64,000 bases of DNA, taken from NCBI GenBank assembly GCA_964630235.1, contig CAZVUO010000001.1:620001-684000 (forward strand), in the 5' to 3' direction. This DNA comes from JBFLYH01 sp964630235 (lineage in GTDB: Bacteria; Oederibacteriota; JAAXVQ01; JAUVAV01). Numbering within the stretch: position 1 is the first letter of the stretch; each line of letters begins with the position of its first letter. The notes under the pieces are model-generated. The model searched no databases. It had not been told where the DNA came from and saw nothing but the letters and a program-made list of their open reading frames with translations. Positions 61,323-64,000 of this stretch are shown piece by piece. Position numbers and translations under genes: made by a program.

Positions 61323-61577
61323 AGCACCTTGATCGGCAATGGGTGAAATGGAAACCAGGATGCTGTTCCAAGATAAAAGCCGCACGGATCGCGACCCGAA
61401 AAAGCCCGGTGAGACTGAATGTGCCTATCTTGACAGGTCCGAAGGGATCATGCCCTGCTAGTACACTCCTCTGCGCGATGTCATTTTCTCCGAATGAAAA
61501 GTCGCCGAATCCCGTCAAAACAAATGTCCGGGGCGCAATTGGTTTTGTCACAAATCGTTTATCCGGAGGGTCCGTTC
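61323..61577. other. Intergenic region, no gene seen
   Basis: About 255 bases. A TTGACA at 61430-61435 has no properly spaced -10. No structure or repeat recognised. Confidence 0.35.
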
Positions 61578-62336
61578 ATGGCCAAAAAACTCTTTCCCAG
61601 CGGGGGGTATCGAAAAACCGCCAGTTTTCAAACCGCCACCATTATTTACGACGCCACGTATTGGTTCTGCGAAAAGCACCTTGACCCGCGCTCGCGCACT
61701 GTTGATCAAATGATTCAGGCCGCGCGTTCGGGCCGCCAGAACATCGCCGAGGGCAGCCGTGCGGCCGCCACTTCCTCCCAAACCGAATTACGCCTCCTGA
61801 ATGTGGCCCGCGCCAGCTTTGAGGAGCTTCTTCTCGACTACGAAGATTACTTGCGCCAGCGCCGTTTACCCCGGTGGGAGCCGGACTCCGCCGAAGCCCA
61901 GGCCGTGCGCGGGGTGCCAAGAAGTTATAAACAGAACCATCCGGACCGGAAGGATTTGTCAAGCCTATCTGACCAGGAACGCTGGACGGTCTATACACCG
62001 TGGCTGGAGCAGGCCGATCCAGGTCCAAAAGCCAACGCCCTCATTTGCATGATCAACCAGGCGAATTATTTGCTGGACCGGCAGATCACCGCGCTGGAAA
62101 AAGCGTTCGTGGAGGCGGGAGGCTACAGCGAACGATTGGCCGCCGCGCGCCTCGCTGAGCGGCAAAGGCGGAAAACAGATCAGACGGATCGGTCCGATCG
62201 GACGGATCTGATTCCAAACTGTCCCCAATGCGGCCAGGCGATGGTCTTGCGCACCGCAAAAAGCGGAAAAAACCCAGGAAATAACTTCTGGGGGTGTTCG
62301 GCCTACCCGGAGTGCAAGAGGGTGCTGGGCGTATAA
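61578..62336 (+). CDS. Four-helix-bundle suffix protein with C-terminal topoisomerase-type zinc finger
   Basis: 252 residues from ATG 61578 with CGGAGGG upstream (an ATG at 61494 is less likely). The N-terminal 180 residues match the four-helix bundle family (FQTATIIYDATYWFCEKHL, MIQAARSGRQNIAEGSRAA). The C-terminal finger CPQCGQAMVLRTAKSGKNPGNNFWGCSAYPEC is like the zinc ribbon of topoisomerase I. Between them, a near-repetitive TDQTDRSDRTD stretch is encoded by a DNA palindrome. The family function is unknown; nucleic-acid binding is likely. Confidence 0.75.
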   Translation: MAKKLFPSGGYRKTASFQTATIIYDATYWFCEKHLDPRSRTVDQMIQAARSGRQNIAEGSRAAATSSQTELRLLNVARASFEELLLDYEDYLRQRRLPRWEPDSAEAQAVRGVPRSYKQNHPDRKDLSSLSDQERWTVYTPWLEQADPGPKANALICMINQANYLLDRQITALEKAFVEAGGYSERLAAARLAERQRRKTDQTDRSDRTDLIPNCPQCGQAMVLRTAKSGKNPGNNFWGCSAYPECKRVLGV

Positions 62337-62378
62337 TGGTGATAGGGTAACTCCTGTTGCTTTCCCGGGGTTTCATTC

Positions 62379-62408
62379 TTGACGGATAGGGAGGCTTCAC
62401 TTTATACT
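62379..62408 (+). promoter_or_regulatory. Predicted promoter of the DUF116 gene
   Basis: TTGACG at 62379-62384, 18-base spacer, TATACT at 62403-62408. The TTG here could be taken for a start codon, but the true start is downstream (62442). Confidence 0.6.
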
Positions 62409-62441
62409 GCTGGCCTGATTGCCCGCCCCAAGGAGCCGCTT

Positions 62442-63284
62442 GTGCCGTTCGAGACGCCAGCCCCGGAAGCCCGCAGCCCGCAGGACCGCAAGCTGGGAGA
62501 GGAATGGAGCGATTGGGACGGGTCCCGCGACAGCGGGGACACCCGGACCCCGGCCTGGGCCTTCGTGGGCCTGGCCGGGCTCGCGGTCATCCTCCTGGGC
62601 CTGGCGGCCGGGGCGCTGTTGTGGCTCGCGGCCCCGCGCTTGCAGGCCATGGGATTTTCCTGGCTGACCCGCCTGCTGGCCCTTGCGGCCGGCGGATACC
62701 TGCTGCTGTGGTATGGCGCCCTGGTTCTGGCCGTGGCCGGGGTCAGGCCGTTGCGCTACGTGGTCAGGGCGCTGGGCGGTTTGCGCTGGGCCATTGGGTT
62801 CTGCGTCAGTCTCGGCCGCTTGTTCGGCCTGTCGCGCGACCGGGTGGGGCACGCGTTCGTTCGGGCGTATAATCTGCTGGAAGTGCTGCCGCCGCTTATC
62901 ACCGATCCGGCCAAACTGCTGGTTTTGGCCCCGCGCTGTCTCAACCGTGAGACCGTGCAGGGCCTTCAGCAGCTCAAGCAGCGGTACGGTTTTTCGCAGG
63001 TGATCGCGTTTGGCGGCACCGAGGCCCGCCGGGGCATTGCCCAGCACCGGCCCCAGGGCATCATTGCCGTGGCCTGCGAGCGGGACTTGCTGGTTGGCAT
63101 CAAGGACCTGAGGGGGCGCGTGCCGGTGCTGGGATATTCCAACCTCCGGCCCGAAGGCCCCTGTAAAAATACGGTTGTGGACCTGGAGCAGGTGGAACAA
63201 GGCATCCGGATGTTTCTCGGACCGGGTGAAAGGCCTGCCCGCAATTTCCTGAAGGAGGAAAAGAACCATGATGGTGAAAATTGA
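62442..63284 (+). CDS. DUF116 family membrane protein
   Basis: 280 residues from GTG 62442, which has AAGGAG six bases upstream and lies behind the predicted promoter. Two transmembrane helices (about 35-60 and 70-95) precede the DUF116 domain: LAPRCL, GFSQVIAFGGTEA, IIAVACERDLLVGI and NLRPEGPCKNT with conserved Cys residues. The family is common in anaerobes; its function is unknown, but the Cys pattern suggests Fe-S or redox chemistry. It overlaps the ferredoxin gene by 17 bases. Confidence 0.85.
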   Translation: MPFETPAPEARSPQDRKLGEEWSDWDGSRDSGDTRTPAWAFVGLAGLAVILLGLAAGALLWLAAPRLQAMGFSWLTRLLALAAGGYLLLWYGALVLAVAGVRPLRYVVRALGGLRWAIGFCVSLGRLFGLSRDRVGHAFVRAYNLLEVLPPLITDPAKLLVLAPRCLNRETVQGLQQLKQRYGFSQVIAFGGTEARRGIAQHRPQGIIAVACERDLLVGIKDLRGRVPVLGYSNLRPEGPCKNTVVDLEQVEQGIRMFLGPGERPARNFLKEEKNHDGEN

Positions 63285-63459
63285 CGAAACCCTGTGCACG
63301 GGCTGCAGCCTGTGCACGACCGATGTGCCGGAAGTGTTCGAGATGGGGGACGATGGTCTGGCGAAAGTAATCACGCCCTCGCCCGAAGGCGACCTGGCGA
63401 GCCGCGCCAAGGATGCGGCCGCCGCCTGCCCGGCCAGCTGCATTTCCATCGAAGAATAA
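63268..63459 (+). CDS. Small [4Fe-4S] ferredoxin
   Basis: 63 residues. CTGCSLC near residue 10 and CPASCISIE at the end give the four Cys of a single [4Fe-4S] cluster. Preceded by AAGGAGG. Probably the electron partner of the DUF116 protein or of another local redox protein, based on overlap and size. Confidence 0.88.
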   Translation: MMVKIDETLCTGCSLCTTDVPEVFEMGDDGLAKVITPSPEGDLASRAKDAAAACPASCISIEE

Positions 63460-63472
63460 TCCCGCTGCGCCC

Positions 63473-64000
63473 ATGCGCGTGGCCGTGCTGGCGGACATCC
63501 ACGCCAACTGGGAGGCGCTGACCGCTGTTGAGGAAGACCTGCGGCAGCAGGAGCCGGAAGCCGTCTACTGTCTGGGCGATGTGGTGGGATACGGCGCTGA
63601 CCCGCAGGCCTGCTGGGAATGGGTCCAGGCCCGCTGCCAGGTCAGCCTCCGGGGGAACCACGAGGAAGCGGCCATCCATCCCGAACGCGAGGAGGAAATG
63701 AACCAGGCCGCGGCCGCGGCCATCCGCTGGACCCGCGGCCAGCTGAACAGCCAGGCGCTCGCCGCCATCAGCGCCTGGCCTCTGGTGGAAACCGGGGCCG
63801 ATGCGCGTCTGGTCCACGGTTCGCCTCTGGAACCGCTGGCTTTCCACTACATTTCCAGCCGCTGGGACGCGGAAAACGCCTTCCAAAACTTTGCCGAGCA
63901 CGCGTGCTTTTTCGGCCATACCCATCGCTGCGAGGTCGTGGAAGAAATAGTTCCCGGCGCCCTGCGGGTCCATCCGGTCTTGGAGGGGCAAGGGAGCCTG
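63473..64000 (+). CDS. Metallophosphoesterase, YfcE/MJ0936-like (3' end outside window)
   Basis: At least 176 residues from ATG 63473, continuing past the window end. Motifs: LADIHANWEAL (Asp-His), CLGDVVGYGADP (Gly-Asp), LRGNHEEA (Asn-His), LVHGSP and FFGHTHRCE, the full two-metal phosphoesterase set. Likely a small cytosolic phosphodiesterase; substrate unknown. It follows the ferredoxin gene by 13 bases. Confidence 0.88.
   Translation, partial: MRVAVLADIHANWEALTAVEEDLRQQEPEAVYCLGDVVGYGADPQACWEWVQARCQVSLRGNHEEAAIHPEREEEMNQAAAAAIRWTRGQLNSQALAAISAWPLVETGADARLVHGSPLEPLAFHYISSRWDAENAFQNFAEHACFFGHTHRCEVVEEIVPGALRVHPVLEGQGSL

Noticed and set aside
61430..61467. Promoter before the four-helix-bundle gene
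   Set aside because: TTGACA is present but every candidate -10 is more than 20 bases away.
1..64000. CRISPR array, prophage, rRNA operon or replication origin
   Set aside because: No direct-repeat/spacer pattern, phage structural genes, rRNA motifs or DnaA-box cluster was seen.

Overview
The window is GC-rich, gene-dense DNA from a Gram-negative bacterium with an outer membrane (a PorV-like barrel fused to an OmpA domain, a lipoprotein, an exported protein ending in Phe). All confidently called genes read on the + strand, many in runs joined by 4-base ATGA overlaps. No rRNA, tRNA, CRISPR array or prophage was seen. Gene content (LL-diaminopimelate aminotransferase, formate-THF ligase, a B12 methionine synthase with a separate reactivation-domain protein, a BioD-like/DRTGG protein, DUF116 plus ferredoxin, tmk-holB-ricT-metG-tatD order) suggests an uncultivated candidate-phylum type lineage, possibly Omnitrophota-like. 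That placement is a guess from gene content; no marker gene settles it.

Layout. 1-5.6 kb: 3' part of comEC, a DUF192 protein, a TPR lipoprotein and a large protein with a divergent class III nucleotidyl cyclase domain. 5.6-6.8 kb: a gene-free accessory stretch holding two copies of a structured repeat and one miniature element. 6.8-14.6 kb: PorV-OmpA protein, 6-phosphofructokinase, a DUF1848 protein, pdxA and rsmA (an AT-rich patch centred on pdxA), then pepA and dcd. 14.6-22.1 kb: one-carbon/B12 block (reactivation-domain protein, metH, BioD-like/DRTGG protein, HEAT-repeat protein, fhs). 22.1-29.0 kb: an exported protein, a third copy of the structured repeat, then tmk, holB, ricT, metG and a TatD-radical SAM fusion. 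29.0-34.9 kb: a leader able to fold two ways, trpCFBA, accD, folC. 35-41.2 kb: exported protein, then the lysine/meso-DAP genes lysA, dapF, dapA, dapB, an unknown gene and dapL. 41.2-46.4 kb: cofactor genes folK, a deoxynucleoside kinase, panB, panC, panD, nadA, nadX. 46.4-54.1 kb: the least understood part, with two paralogous ~180-residue proteins, an unknown protein, endonuclease IV, a transglutaminase-like protein, a degenerate PaaK-like protein and an Ntn-hydrolase-like/TPR protein. 54.1-64 kb: mnmA, an NDH-2-like flavoprotein, uvrA, a small unknown protein, a GIY-YIG gene bracketed by inverted palindromes, a CcdA/TauE-like membrane protein, a four-helix-bundle protein, DUF116, ferredoxin and the start of a metallophosphoesterase.

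How the genes connect. Aspartate is drawn on by three local pathways: PanD (beta-alanine for pantothenate), NadX/NadA (quinolinate) and DapA-DapL-LysA (DAP and lysine). Fhs and MetH form a folate one-carbon branch, with FolC and FolK supplying folate. The most interesting unexplained structures are the folded repeat at 5.96, 6.39 and 23.3 kb, the miniature elements at 6.1 and 51.1 kb, the two-state trp leader, the palindrome-flanked GIY-YIG gene and the 46-54 kb cluster of unknowns.
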